Assembly: GCF_036785885.1 (NCBI RefSeq)
Contig: NC_092329.1
Coordinates: 7,502,001-7,566,000, forward strand
Source of the DNA: Coffea arabica
Lineage: Eukaryota > Streptophyta > Magnoliopsida > Gentianales > Rubiaceae
DNA: 64,000 nucleotides
Reading direction: 5' to 3'
Shown here: positions 1 through 11,231 of the stretch, piece by piece
Layout: every line of letters starts with the position of its first letter
Numbering within the stretch: the first letter of the stretch is position 1
Position numbers and translations under genes: made by a program
Notes under the pieces: generated by a model
Told to the model about the DNA's origin: nothing
The model's input: the letters and a program-made list of their open reading frames with translations, nothing else
The model's database searches: none

Positions 1-731
1 AGAGACTGGGTGAGAAGAAGGGGAAGGAAATGAGGGTGGTGAGGTAAGAGAAGGGAAAGGACAAAATCTTGAGTTGAGGCAAATTCAAGCAAAAGAAGGG
101 GAAACAAATAGACTGAAATTCAGGGGCTTAGATTGGGAGGTGTTTACTCATTTATCTGTCTTGTTGGATACATTAAGGTACTCTCTAAAGATTCTTACTT
201 TCTGCAAACTTAGCTCGAGTAGAATTCGTTCTGTACTGGTATTTGTCTTGTTCGTTGAAAAGATGGCGACTTCCATGGATGCAAATTAATGGGTTTTCCT
301 TCAATTTGATTTTCTGAAGTTGCTTTAATTGGTTTTTGAGTAACTAAGTGAGCTGAAGTTCACCATAATTGAACCACCTTTATTGTTCTTACTTGTTTGG
401 TAAGGTAAGATCTCATTGATACTGGTGTACTTGGGATTTGTTATCACCCCCTTAATAATCTCGTTTTAAGGTTTTATTAGTTATGCAACCAATATTTCTA
501 CTAGACGTTTTACTTAGTTACTATCGTTACAAAAAATAAAGGTTGAATTTTTTGGCATATTTCTTCTCGGGTTAGTTAGTGGATCTAATTTGAAAATAGG
601 GGATTAGATCTTGTTTAGGCTTCCCACTTGGCCGTTTTATTGTTTCCTGATATAATAAGTGCTCTATTAGTAATTTTTATCAAAAGGCATTTTAATGTAT
701 GACTTGTTTACAGGGGATTTCAGGTGGGACA
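1..731 (+). other. 5' leader of QUA2 gene (5'UTR exon and intron)
   Basis: This stretch lies upstream of the QUA2 start codon. The last part of an intron is clear: a pyrimidine-poor but canonical acceptor ends at 713 (TTTACAG), and 714-731 is the short untranslated part of the first coding exon. Possible donors for the leader intron are GAG|GTAAGA near 43 and AAG|GTAAGA near 404; I cannot choose between them. A short open frame from position 74 has no recognisable product and is taken as leader sequence. Confidence 0.5.
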
Positions 732-3700
732 ATGTCAAGGCCTCTCCATCGAGGTGTATCAGGTGGGGGGCGGTTTCCACCGAATAGCCATGATATCTGG
801 GATGATGATTCTCAGATGAAAGATAAATTAGAGAAGGAAGATGTTGATAGAAAGAGTCCAAATGCTGATCAGACTTATTTATCCATTAGACAGCCCTTTC
901 GTTTTCTTCTCACGGACAATTCATCTTCTAAGCATGGTTTACTGGAGAATGGATTTGTTTCAGACCCATTTAGTCCTGGAGTACTAAGAAATAGACATAA
1001 GCGCGCTTTGCTTTTGCTGAGGTTAAGCTTAGTTGTAATTGTAATTCTTGCTCTTACTGGATCCTTTTGGTGGACAATCTCAATAACAACTTCATCCAGA
1101 GGTCAAGTATATCGAGGCTACAGGAGCCTGCAGCAGCAATTAGTTTCTGACTTGGTTGATGTTGGAAAGCTTTCTCTTGGTTCTACAAAGTTAAAAGATT
1201 TGGAATATTGTTCTCCAGAGTCTGAGAATTATGTTCCTTGCTTCAATGTTTCAGAAAATCTTGCTTTGGGGATTTCCACTGGCGATGAATATGACCGCCA
1301 CTGTGGGCCAAGTTCCAGACAAAGTTGTTTGGTTCTTCCACCTGTCAATTACAAGATTCCGCTGCGGTGGCCTTGGGGAAGAGATCTTATCTGGGTGGCA
1401 AATATAAATATTACCGCACAGGAGGTTCGATCCTCTGGAAGTTTGACCAAAAGGTGGGTTAAAATGAAATGCTGGTCTCTTTTTTTGAGAGAAAAGATCA
1501 TTTGTTTATGTTGGAGGCCTGAATTTTATTTAGTTATTCTAACAGTGTCAAACCACTTCAGGATGATGATGTATGATGAAGATCAAATATCCTTTCGTTC
1601 GGCATCTCCTGGGTATGATGACATGGAAGATTATGCTCACCAAATTGCTGAAATGGTTGGGCTAAGAAATGAATCCAACTTCATACAATCTGGAGTAAGT
1701 GATTGTGGCTTAATGTGGTCTTAATCTTAATTACCTTGCTATAGGTTTCGTCACCTTTGGCTAGATGAAAATTTAGTTTTATTTATCATTCTACCTCTTG
1801 AAAGTTCCATCTATTATGATCTTACTACTGGAGCATTGCATTGGCTGTTTTGCTTGGATTGCTTTTATGTAGCTAATATTTATCCTTACCTGGAATCTAC
1901 CAGTTGATGGCACATAATTCTCAATGAGCTCAAATTTCCAAATGGCTTTTTAGTGAGACCATTATATGTGTTTCCATAACTTGCAAAAGACCTGTCTATT
2001 TTCCAATTCCTGCATACTTTGCTTTGTGCCAGTTTTTTGTTAGGCTGTTAGCTTACCTCCCTTGGGACAAATTTGAAGTACTCCTCTGTATTTGCTGGTT
2101 TTGCATAGCTGTTGCATACATTGGTCTCATGGACATCAGATGCAGTTACTTTGTTCACCATGATTGTTTTGTTCTGATGGAAGTGCTCTTCATTAGAATT
2201 TTGCTTTGTGTTGTTTTTCTGTATTGAATCAGTTTAGATTTAGCTCAACTAGATAAAGCTGTTCTAACCCAAACAACACTCTGATCTAAGGTCCTGGAAT
2301 TTGGGTTGTTCTTCTTATGTGAATTATGAATGTAGCAAATAGCTTCTACTGGTGCCAGAATTGTTGGATATTTTTGTTCCATCTTGGTATACGAAAAATT
2401 TAGCTTCATGGTAAATGTTCTTCACTTTCAGGTTCGAACTATATTGGACATAGGCTGTGGCTATGGTAACCTTGGGGCACATCTTTTTTCCTATGAATTG
2501 TTGACAATGTGCATTGCAAATTATGAAGCTTCTGGCAGTCAAGTTCAGCTCACCCTGGAAAGAGGTCTTCCTGCAATGATTAGTTCATTTACTTCAAAAC
2601 AGTTGCCGTATCCATCTCTTTCTTTTGACATGATACACTGTGCGGGATGTGGCATTGATTGGGATCAGAAAGGTAGGCTTCATGATGTTGGTCCTTCTCT
2701 CCTGCACGTTCTTCCTACTTCATGCTAAACCTTTTGTTTTTACAACATAAAGATAACTCCTTGTGTGTTCATCGGGGACTTTTAGGTTATTAAAGTTATG
2801 GAATGGATATGCTGAAGATATCTTGGAACAGTATTGTGTCAACAATACATACTAGGAAAGAGTTCCAGAGTAGTCAAATGAAGGATTATTGTAACAAAGG
2901 AACACAATGTCGGACTGCTAGTAGAAAGATGTTTGAAAAACATTCTTGATAGACGTAGCATTGTAACTTTTTATTTTTTGCAGTTCAGAAAGCAAACATT
3001 GCTACAAGCTCCTTGGTTGCTGCTTGTCTTTTGCTGTCTAGATGTAGAAAATACTATATACTAACTTAAGAAAGAGAATGAAGCTTTTCACTTATGTCTG
3101 AGGACTTGAGTTTCTTAAACATGTCCTCCTCAAAGACTGACCCTCTTTATCTTAGAAAACATATGACAGTCACCGGATAGTGACAATCATCCCTGGAATA
3201 ACTTCTGAGGTGGCAAGAATTCCCATTATTATCAGCAGTACACTAACGTATGAATGCATGAGTTAATACAAATTGGATAGTGCAGTAGTGATCTCTGTGG
3301 AAATTAATTGCTTCATTGGAAAAGTTATTTTACATCATGATCAGTTGAATTTTGGCTTCCAATTTTCATTTTTTTCTTTTTACTTTAGAATATTTTCACA
3401 TATTTAGTAGATATGGGGTAGCTGCAGCTTTTCTGCTTCTCTTGTTCTAAACTATATATACATGAGCTTAGTTGATGCTGCTGATTTTCTGGCTTGACTG
3501 TTGAAGGCTGGTATAAATATCTAAAAAGTAGTAAATGATTTTGACAGCAGACTGGTACTTGAGGTTTATTCATGTTGTTTAGCAGTATTCTCGGCCAACA
3601 AAATTCCGATCTTCTTTTTGGAGCTTAGATTGATAGATACTGAAATTGAATCTAAAAGCAACAGAAGTTTTAGATTGGCAAGAGTCACTTAATTTGCTAA

Positions 3701-6253
3701 GATGTCTGACCTGAGCAAAGCGTACTATATATCTTTCATTACCTGTCCTGTAGTGTGAACTCCAGATATTTGCAATCTACAGTTGATCAAGTAGAATGTA
3801 TGCACCCTTTGATTCATTTGGCCATTGCCCTTCTGGAATTCTCCAGTACATAATTAGAGTCCTTCAAAGGTTCCAAATTACCATCTTTCAAACAGTTCCC
3901 TGTTATACAAAGAGTGTTACTTACTGTTACATGCTTGTTATTGTGTGGTGCAGATGGTATTCTTTTAGTTGAAGTTGATAGGGTTCTAAGGCCTGGTGGA
4001 TATTTTGTCTGGACTTCGCAACTGACAAGTTCTCAGCAGTACCTTCGCAAAAAAGAGAACCAGAAAGAATGGAACTTTGTGCATGGTTTTGCAAAAAATC
4101 TCTGCTGGGATATGTTGTCACAGCAAGTTGACACTGTTGTTTGGAAAAAGACTAGTAAAAAGAACTGTTATTCTACTAGGTAAGGCATCAATACATTACA
4201 CTTACATAATTTAACTGTTATGCTACTAAGTAAGGGATTAATGCAAGTACACTTGCATAATTGTTTGTTTATTTATTTTTTCAACTTATGAGCTTTGTCC
4301 ACCAAAGATATGAATTTTACAGTGTGTAAGTGTGGATTCAACTGATGGTTGTGGATTTGTGGGATTGCTTTTATTTCCAGGAAATCTGGTTCTGGTCCCT
4401 CTCTCTGCAACAGGGGCCGTGATGTTGAATCCCCCTATTATCGACCGCTTCAGGGATGTATTGCAGGGACTCAGAGCCGGCGATGGATTCCTATTGCAGA
4501 AAGGACTAAATGGCCAGCAAGGACTAGATTAAACTCAAATGAACTTGCAATTCATGGTAAGATTATAATCATTTACTACCTGCTTAATCCAACCATTATT
4601 GAAGCAGTTTGCAACCATTAAAATGATGTAAAGTGCATGAAAACAGTCAAGGTTGTTCATGGCTAATCATTTAAAGGATGTTTAGACTGTACGCCATTTT
4701 CGATTTGTAGCCTTCCTTGGAAGATCTTCATATAATCCATTTTGGCTGTATCAGGTTTAAATTCAGATGACTTTGTGGAGGATACCCTCAACTGGAACTC
4801 AGCAGTTCGGGATTATTGGTCTCTTCTCTCACCACTAATATTTTCTGATCATCCAAAGAGACCTGGGGATGAAGATCCTTCTCCACCTTTTAACATGGTT
4901 AGAAATGTGTTGGACATGAATGCTCACTTTGGTGGATTCAATGCTGCATTACTAGAAGCCAAGAAATCTGTGTGGGTCATGAATGTGATTCCCACAACTG
5001 GAAACAACCACCTTCCTTTAATTCTGGATAGGGGATTTGTTGGTGTTTTACATGACTGGTAATTTCTGCTCCCTTTCTCTTGGGCAACAATTATTTCCCT
5101 CTTTTACTTGTTGATTTGTCAGTTGCATGCAGAGTGAACACAAAGATGATCATTGAATTATCGTACAGTTTAGTTGCGACTTCTATTATGCATTGGTGGA
5201 AAGAGGAAACGATTTCAATTGCATATTCAATATAACCCGATGACTTCTTAGACATTGGATTTCATAGCAAATTGATATTTGCAGCTTACCCTGAAATTTT
5301 ATACTTGCAGTTAATCCTCAAATGTTCTTCTTGCCCATTTGTATTTCGCCTTCTTGTCGTAGTCCTTAATGCAAGGAGAGGATTCCATAACAGAATTTTG
5401 GACAGATACCTAGTTGCTTGTGCAGTACAAGTGATAGTAGAAATTTTGACGTCCTCTTAAGTCTCACATGACTAAGACTTCAAAATTTTGGTTCAGGAGC
5501 TCTTATTATTCTTCTCCTAGTCAATACACTATCATGCTTCTTCCTAAGTTCTGTGATTTACTTATTATGTTCTTTGTCCTCAAGGTGTGAAGCATTCCCG
5601 ACATACCCAAGAACTTATGACCTTGTGCATGGAGATGGACTTTTGTCACTTGAATTTGGTGAGAAGCGAAGATGTGAAATGCTAGATGTGTTCATCGAGA
5701 TGGATCGTATACTTCGTCCAGAGGTACGTCTCTCTATGACTATATTTCCTTGTTATACAAACTATTATAGCGATAGAAATTGAATTGTAGCTGATATTGG
5801 CACTCGGTTTAAATAGCAGTCACCTTGACCTTTCTAATTATGCGAGTTTCCAGTGGATAATTAGTCTCATACGTTAGCTTTCAAGTCTCCCGGTAAACAT
5901 TCTGAGATCGAGGGGTTTTTATCCATTATTTTCTAGGATGCTCTATGGGCTTTTTAGTTTATTTACAAGGACTTTCTATAACTAATTCATTGGGTAACCA
6001 GTAATCTGCTTGGTTTGTAAATGCAATTGCGATTAGGTCTAGGCTTTTAACATGCATTTCCTGACATTAGCTAATCTTGATGGCTGTGATGCAGGGTTGG
6101 GTTATACTACGAGACACGGCTACCCTAATCGAGTCTGCAAGAACTCTCACCACACTCTTGAAATGGGATGCACGTGTGGTAGAGGTTGAGAACAACAGCG
6201 ATGAGCGTCTCCTAATCTGCCAGAAAGCTTTTGTAAAGAGGCAGGCAATGTAA
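732..6253 (+). CDS. QUA2: QUASIMODO2/TSD2-type probable pectin methyltransferase
   Basis: Golgi type II membrane protein of the plant putative S-adenosylmethionine methyltransferase family (DUF248), thought to methylate homogalacturonan and needed for wall pectin and cell adhesion. Eight coding exons join in phase: 732-1453, 1562-1694, 2432-2672, 3954-4179, 4381-4556, 4755-5058, 5585-5723, 6095-6253, giving 699 residues (the Arabidopsis protein is about 684). Visible parts: cytosolic N-terminus beginning MSRPLHRGVSG; one membrane anchor at about residues 92-114; SAM-binding motif I LDIGCGYG at 290-297; the family stretches FDMIHC, DRVLRPGGYFVW, LIFSDHPKRPGDEDPSPPFN, FPTYPRTYDLVH and a C-terminal LLICQKAFVKRQAM. 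The ATG at 732 is chosen because it follows the acceptor at 713 and matches the conserved N-terminus; an upstream in-frame ATG at 699 is intronic. I remember the QUA2 sequence well enough to separate it from the related QUL1/QUL2 proteins, which are about 600 residues. Confidence 0.95.
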
Positions 6254-6932
6254 TTCAGGGTTGGCAAGAAGCCAACGTTCATAGACAAACCTTGAGATAA
6301 AGTTATGTTCGTCGTAAAGTTCTACAAGAATTGTGGTAGAGTTCCACAGAGTTGGTGGAATTGAAAGTTTTGATTAGAAAAAACAGAATGCAGTAAAAGC
6401 AGGAACAATTTTTCTGCTTAGGAGGGAGGAACCACAGGTCCTCAAAATCCTATGGAGCCGTAAGGTAAACATAGGGCCATGTAATTACACAGCCTGAGGC
6501 ACAGCATGTTCAGAGAAGTATAGGGATATACTTTAAAAAAATTTTCTTTGTGATGTCTCATTTCATCCATACAACCACATTGATAAAATTATAATGTGAA
6601 GATTTGCAGAATAAGCAAAGTTGATTTTTTCAGTCATTGTATAGTATGCCCAGCTGCTTCGTTCGCTTGACATCATTCTTTCATTTGGTTTGGACATTCT
6701 TTTCCTTTGCTAAATGTATTCACTCGAATGTCTTGACTTGGTGAAAAGTTTTATACTATCAATTTGCTCTGGTCCCTCTTATCTTATTTTGAGGCCTTTG
6801 CCACTGAAGAAAAATTTCAAAGGAACGCTTCTTTGCATGGAAATAAATTCTTTCTGTCTGGGCGGAGTAGTGGTGGTTATTGGATATCAATTCAAGTCCC
6901 ATTAGAAGCGCAAAGCTTTAACAGCTGAAGAA
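6254..6932 (+). other. QUA2 3'UTR and spacer
   Basis: Non-coding. The first several hundred bases are probably the QUA2 3' untranslated region, running to AATAAG/ATAAAATT-like signals near 6590-6620. An open frame at 6714-6905 has no recognisable product. Confidence 0.4.
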
Positions 6933-7297
6933 TAGGGCTGCAAACAAGTCCGAGTCGAGTTTTGGCTTAATTGAGTCGAGTCTTGATTTAATTTTATTGA
7001 ACTCGAACTCAAGTTCGAGCTCGACGAGTTGACAATTTAAAACTCGAGCTCGAGTTCGACTTGATTCGAGCCAAGTTTGAGTTCGAAAAAAATAAAAAAT
7101 AATTATTTTATTTTTTTAAAAATAAAATAATAATTTTTTTTAATAAATAATAAAATATTAAGAATATATATAATTTTACTATTAAAATAAAAAATAATAA
7201 AAAAAAATATATACATATATATATACTCGATCTCGCGAGTTAATGAGCTTAATATTTTGAATTCGATCAATCCGCTCGCGAGTCGTTTGCAGTCCTA
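6933..7297. mobile_element. hAT-like MITE, 365 bp
   Basis: The ends are inverted repeats: TAGGGCTGCAAAC at the left and GTTTGCAGTCCTA at the right (12 of 13 pair). They are flanked by imperfect 8-bp target duplications, CTGAAGAA (6925-6932) and CTGAAAAG (7298-7305). The TAGGG start and 8-bp target site are hAT-superfamily features. The interior has GAGCTCGAG/ACTCGAGCT-type repeats near both ends and an A/T-only core; there is no coding capacity. Confidence 0.8.
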
Positions 7298-7310
7298 CTG
7301 AAAAGTATTC

Positions 7311-7378
7311 TAATCTATTTCTACATTTTTTCATAAAACCCTATTAATCTATTTCTACATTTTTTCATAAAACCCTAT
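7311..7378. repeat. Two-copy 34-bp perfect tandem repeat
   Basis: Unit 7311-7344 is repeated exactly at 7345-7378; each unit starts TAATCTATTTCTAC and ends AAAACCCTAT. It sits immediately right of the hAT-like MITE. Confidence 0.9.
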
Positions 7379-7809
7379 TAATTAGTTGCGCAGCCACTAT
7401 TTGCCAAATAACACGTAATGCAGGGTCTAATCGTTAATGAAACTCCTCTCAACCATTTTGATTTATGTAGACCAAAGTACCCCTATATTGCATTGCATAT
7501 ACAACTATTTAATCCATTTTTGTCTCGTTTTAATTGGAAAAGAAAAAAAAAAAGAAAAAACACACTCCTAGATTCCACTGCTCATACAATAATTTGGGTT
7601 TTTAAGGTTAATCCAATTTTAGAGGTCCCATGGCACATCCTGTTTAAATATTTTTTTTTTTTGAGATTTCAAGGACTTGCAAAAAATCTTTTTCTTTTTT
7701 AAAATTTTCCAACAATGGAGGGATGAGATTTGAAAAGTGGGGAGCGAGAGTGAGATTTGAGCCGAGAACCTTTGAAGCAACTTGCAAAAATCTTTATTTA
7801 ACCATCATA

Positions 7810-7927
7810 GTGGGGTTACTGGTCAAAGAGTTGAACTCCCGCTTGATAGATCAAGGTTTAAATCTTGACTAACAGATTTCAGGTAGGGAGGGAATAAGGG
7901 AACGGGAAGGTAAAAAAAAAAGGGATC
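7810..7927 (+). mobile_element. Short SINE-like insertion with A-tail
   Basis: A 118-bp segment ends in an A-rich tail (7912-7922) and is flanked by near-identical 13-bp sequences, TTTAACCATCATA (7797-7809) and TTTAGCCATCATA (7928-7940), 12 of 13 matching. The interior has AAGGTTTAAATCTTG, which resembles a degenerate tRNA-type B box. This fits an old, short SINE; the family is not identified. Confidence 0.55.
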
Positions 7928-8149
7928 TTTAGCCATCATACTTGGGAAAATCCCCAAATTTGTCTTTATCTAAACTAAGTTGCTGATGAGTTTGCCCGGA
8001 ATGCAAATTTGAAAGCAAATACAGGAGGAGTGGATGGATAATCCATCTTATTTTGTATATCAGCTCCTATTAGCCATCTGACTATTAATAAAATCTATCT
8101 AACTAACATAATTAACTTTAATTTGTTTGGTGGATTCATGATTACATAA

Positions 8150-8235
8150 CCGACCTTAGCTCAGTTGGTAGAGCGGAGGACTGTAGTGGTTACATGGCAA
8201 TCCTTAGGTCGCTGGTTCGAATCCGGCAGGTCGGA
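8150..8235 (+). tRNA. tRNA-Tyr (GTA) with 13-nt intron
   Basis: Complete cloverleaf. The acceptor stem CCGACCT (8150-8156) pairs with AGGTCGG (8228-8234), with discriminator A at 8235. The D arm contains TAGCTCAGTTGGTAGAGC (A box) and the T arm GGTTCGAATCC (B box). Anticodon GTA is at 8183-8185. An intron of 13 nt (8187-8199) follows the base after the anticodon, at the standard 37/38 position, leaving a 73-nt mature body. Plant nuclear tRNA-Tyr genes regularly carry such an intron. The run TTTTTT at 8247-8251 downstream could end Pol III transcription. Confidence 0.97.
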
Positions 8236-8408
8236 CAATATCATATTTTTTCTTCAAATTTGTTTTGCATCCTTTAATTTCCTTTCTTTCATTTTCGTCT
8301 TTTCCCCTTTCTGACCAATGGGACACCATAGACCATTGCACATCAAACCACCCTGTCACGGTGTCACCACCACCTCACACCAGCACAAAACCCTCCCGCC
8401 GCCGCCAC

Positions 8409-9671
8409 ATGACACCAATTCCGCCGCCCATGACCGTCTGGCAACACCTTCTTTCCATCCTCACCACCACTACTAAAACAACCCACTCCAAACTTCCTCT
8501 CTTCAAAACCCTCCTAAACCCCTACTCAAAACCTCACATATTTTCTCTCTTCAACTCCCGCCATTTCTCCACCTCATTTCTAGTAACAAAAACCCCCAAA
8601 AAATTCAAGAAAAAACGCAAGAAAAAAGAAAGCCCGCGAACCAAACTTGTTCAAACCCAGCCAAACCTCAGCCCCCACCTGGAAAACATCCTCCACCGCG
8701 ATGCCCACTTCAGATTTTTAACAAAAACCAAAGAATATCTCTCCAAACAACCCCAACAAGTCCTCCTCCTCGACGAGGCAGGAAAACTACACCAGCAACT
8801 GGGCTTCCCCCGCGGCCGAAAAGTCTCGAAATTTATCCAAAATCACCCTTTACTTTTCGATGTTTACCGCCACACGGATAATAAAATGTGGATTGGTTTT
8901 AGTGAATTTATGGAGGGACTGTTGCTCGAGGAGCGCAAAATCATGGATCAAATGGAAGTTGAGAGAGTGAATGTGGTCAGAAAATTGTTGATGCTGTCGG
9001 TTAATAAGAGGATCCCCCTGAGTAAAATTCATCATAACAGGCTTTTGTTTGGGATCCCGGATGATTTTCGAGATAGAGTGGTGAAGTTTCCCGAGCACTT
9101 TAAGGTTGTTGTTGAGGAAGATGGTAAAAGGGTGCTTGAACTTGTGAATTGGGATCCTACATTGGCAGTTAGTGCGTTGCAGAAGGAGTTTATGATAGAT
9201 GAGGATAAGGTTAAGAAGGCGTTTAAATTCGCGGTGAAACATGGGAAGGCATTGGATTTAGATGAGGATGATGAGAGGAAGTTGAATATGTTGAATACTT
9301 TGCCATTGGTATCACCTTATTCCGATGGGAGTAAGTTTGATTTATGGACTTTGGAGGCTGAGAAGTATAGGGTTGGAGTGATTCATGAGTTCTTGAGCTT
9401 GACATTGGAGAAGAGGGCTTATATACATAACATTGTGGAGTTTAAGGAGGAGTTTAGTCTAACTAAACATACTTATCAGATGCTTCTGAAGCAGCCGAGA
9501 ACATTTTATTTGGCTGGGACAGAGATGAATTGGTGTGTTTTTCTGAAGGATGCTTATGGGGAGGATGGTGTATTGATCAAGAAGGATCCCCAGTTGGTAT
9601 TCAATGAGAAGTTGTATAGATGTGCAGAAATGAAAGATTTGGGATCAAGTGATGATGGGAGTAAGAAATGA
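8409..9671 (+). CDS. PORR-domain organellar RNA-binding protein (WTF1-like family)
   Basis: Intronless gene of 420 residues. The family (plant organelle RNA recognition domain, founder WTF1) binds group II intron RNA and helps splicing in chloroplasts or mitochondria. The first 60 or so residues are rich in Ser/Thr/Leu/Arg and lack acid, as in an organelle transit peptide, followed by a very basic stretch (KKFKKKRKKK). The PORR domain covers about residues 92-405; recognisable stretches are LGFPRGRKVSKFI, HPLLFDVYRH, LLFGIPDDFRDRVV, LPLVSPYSDG and EKRAYIHNIVEF. The reading frame is open further upstream but without an ATG, so the first ATG (8409) is taken; a second at 8430 is possible. It is followed by a long 3' spacer. 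Which family member it is, and which organelle it enters, cannot be told from the sequence. Confidence 0.9.
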   Translation: MTPIPPPMTVWQHLLSILTTTTKTTHSKLPLFKTLLNPYSKPHIFSLFNSRHFSTSFLVTKTPKKFKKKRKKKESPRTKLVQTQPNLSPHLENILHRDAHFRFLTKTKEYLSKQPQQVLLLDEAGKLHQQLGFPRGRKVSKFIQNHPLLFDVYRHTDNKMWIGFSEFMEGLLLEERKIMDQMEVERVNVVRKLLMLSVNKRIPLSKIHHNRLLFGIPDDFRDRVVKFPEHFKVVVEEDGKRVLELVNWDPTLAVSALQKEFMIDEDKVKKAFKFAVKHGKALDLDEDDERKLNMLNTLPLVSPYSDGSKFDLWTLEAEKYRVGVIHEFLSLTLEKRAYIHNIVEFKEEFSLTKHTYQMLLKQPRTFYLAGTEMNWCVFLKDAYGEDGVLIKKDPQLVFNEKLYRCAEMKDLGSSDDGSKK

Positions 9672-11231
9672 AGTTGCAGTAGAGAATTTGAGCATGAAGC
9701 GGGTTTTGCCTGAATGAGAGAGATGATACCAACAATATCAAGTATCTCAACAAGGAAAACAAATGAAAGGAAAATGGGCAGACAGAGGCAACAGTTCAGT
9801 ATGAACTTCTTAGGTACTTTAGAGTTGAACTTGGCAAGTTATGCAGCTGCTTCTCTGTGCTAATCTACTGGGCACTGCTTGATGAAGGGATCTAGTTTTC
9901 ATTTTAGTGTCATGCTGATTATTTTCAAGTTGATTTTTTGTATTTTAAAGTCACTAGTTGATTAAAAGTCTCGGTCTTTAGTCTTTAGAATATGTAGAGA
10001 CTTGATCATGTGTATAATTTGCACTAGTTTGAATACGAATCTTGTTTCTACTTTTCATGAGTTCATGCCTATGAATTTATTTAATTGTCAAGAATATGGT
10101 TTCTCTACGTGAATAGAATATTTCCGCATGAAATATGATCTTCATGGTTTCACATCCTAATGCAATGATTATCTTATCATCTAACTCTTGCTAGTTTCTG
10201 TTGCCAATGAACATTTTGACTAAGATAACTAATTTTCTCAATGTAAGATAGTTGTACGGTAGTGTTGTTGGTTCTGATACGAGTCATTTGATATGATTGC
10301 ATTCTTGATCTTCGTCAGGCCATGTGGGAAGCAGAGCTTCTAAAGCATGGTAATTGTGTTTTTGTAAGTATGAATAGAAATAGATCGAGTTTCTATTAGT
10401 ACATAATTTGTACTGATAACTAATCTTGGCTCAGAAGATACAGGTCTGTATTATGATTGAGTATGTTTGCTCCATTTATCAGTGGTAAAAGCACCTTTCT
10501 GTTAGTTCTGCAGAAGCACAGGCCTACCTGGGAAGAGAAGAGAGTTGTTGCATATACGCAAGGTGTAATCGGATTGGTCACCATTTTCTGTGAACCCAGA
10601 CACTAGTCAAAGGAATCCGAATTACAGCCAAAGAACATAGTCCACTGTAGTCATCCTACACAATTTTAGTATCACTTAGAAGTTGACCACTATGTACCGA
10701 AGCATTACTGGAGGCTAGAGGTCTTATACCAGATTGCAAATTTTCCTGAATTAAGCTCACCTTGTATGCTGCTGTTTAATTTTTATCAAGGTATCAGCTC
10801 ATACTAGCCTGACATGCCATCTAGTTTCTTTGTGAAACGTATTATTAGCGTGTAAACTTTTCTACAAGTCAGGATTTTGTTTCGAAACCACTGTTCCATG
10901 GCAATGGCATTCTTGTAACGTCAACTGAATAAAAAGCAGCCATTCCTGCCACCCTTGCGATGCCAATCATTCTGAAGATCAGATTCTTTAGAAACAAATC
11001 GAGCTTAACAGACAGACAAAATAGTCAAGATACTCAATGACCATAAACATGAAAAGGGAAAAAAAAAGGATCCAGACAACATAAGCAAAACACCTGGTTG
11101 GTAACATCAAACACTCCAACTTGAAACAAAATGAAAAAGAAACCTCAAGCTCTCAATGTTGCCCACCGGAAGAGAGGGCATTTTTGGATAACCTGGCTAG
11201 ACAAGGATATAACAGGGTGAAGATGCAGGAT
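9672..11231. other. Spacer between convergent genes, two 3'UTRs
   Basis: The PORR gene (+) and the LRR gene (-) converge here. The left part probably holds the PORR 3'UTR and the right part, from about 10930, the LRR 3'UTR. No further coding region, repeat or RNA gene was recognised in between. Confidence 0.5.

Noticed and set aside
8265-8408. Extended N-terminus of the PORR protein from an upstream TTG
   Set aside because: No ATG in this stretch; non-ATG initiation is not supported, so the ATG at 8409 is used.
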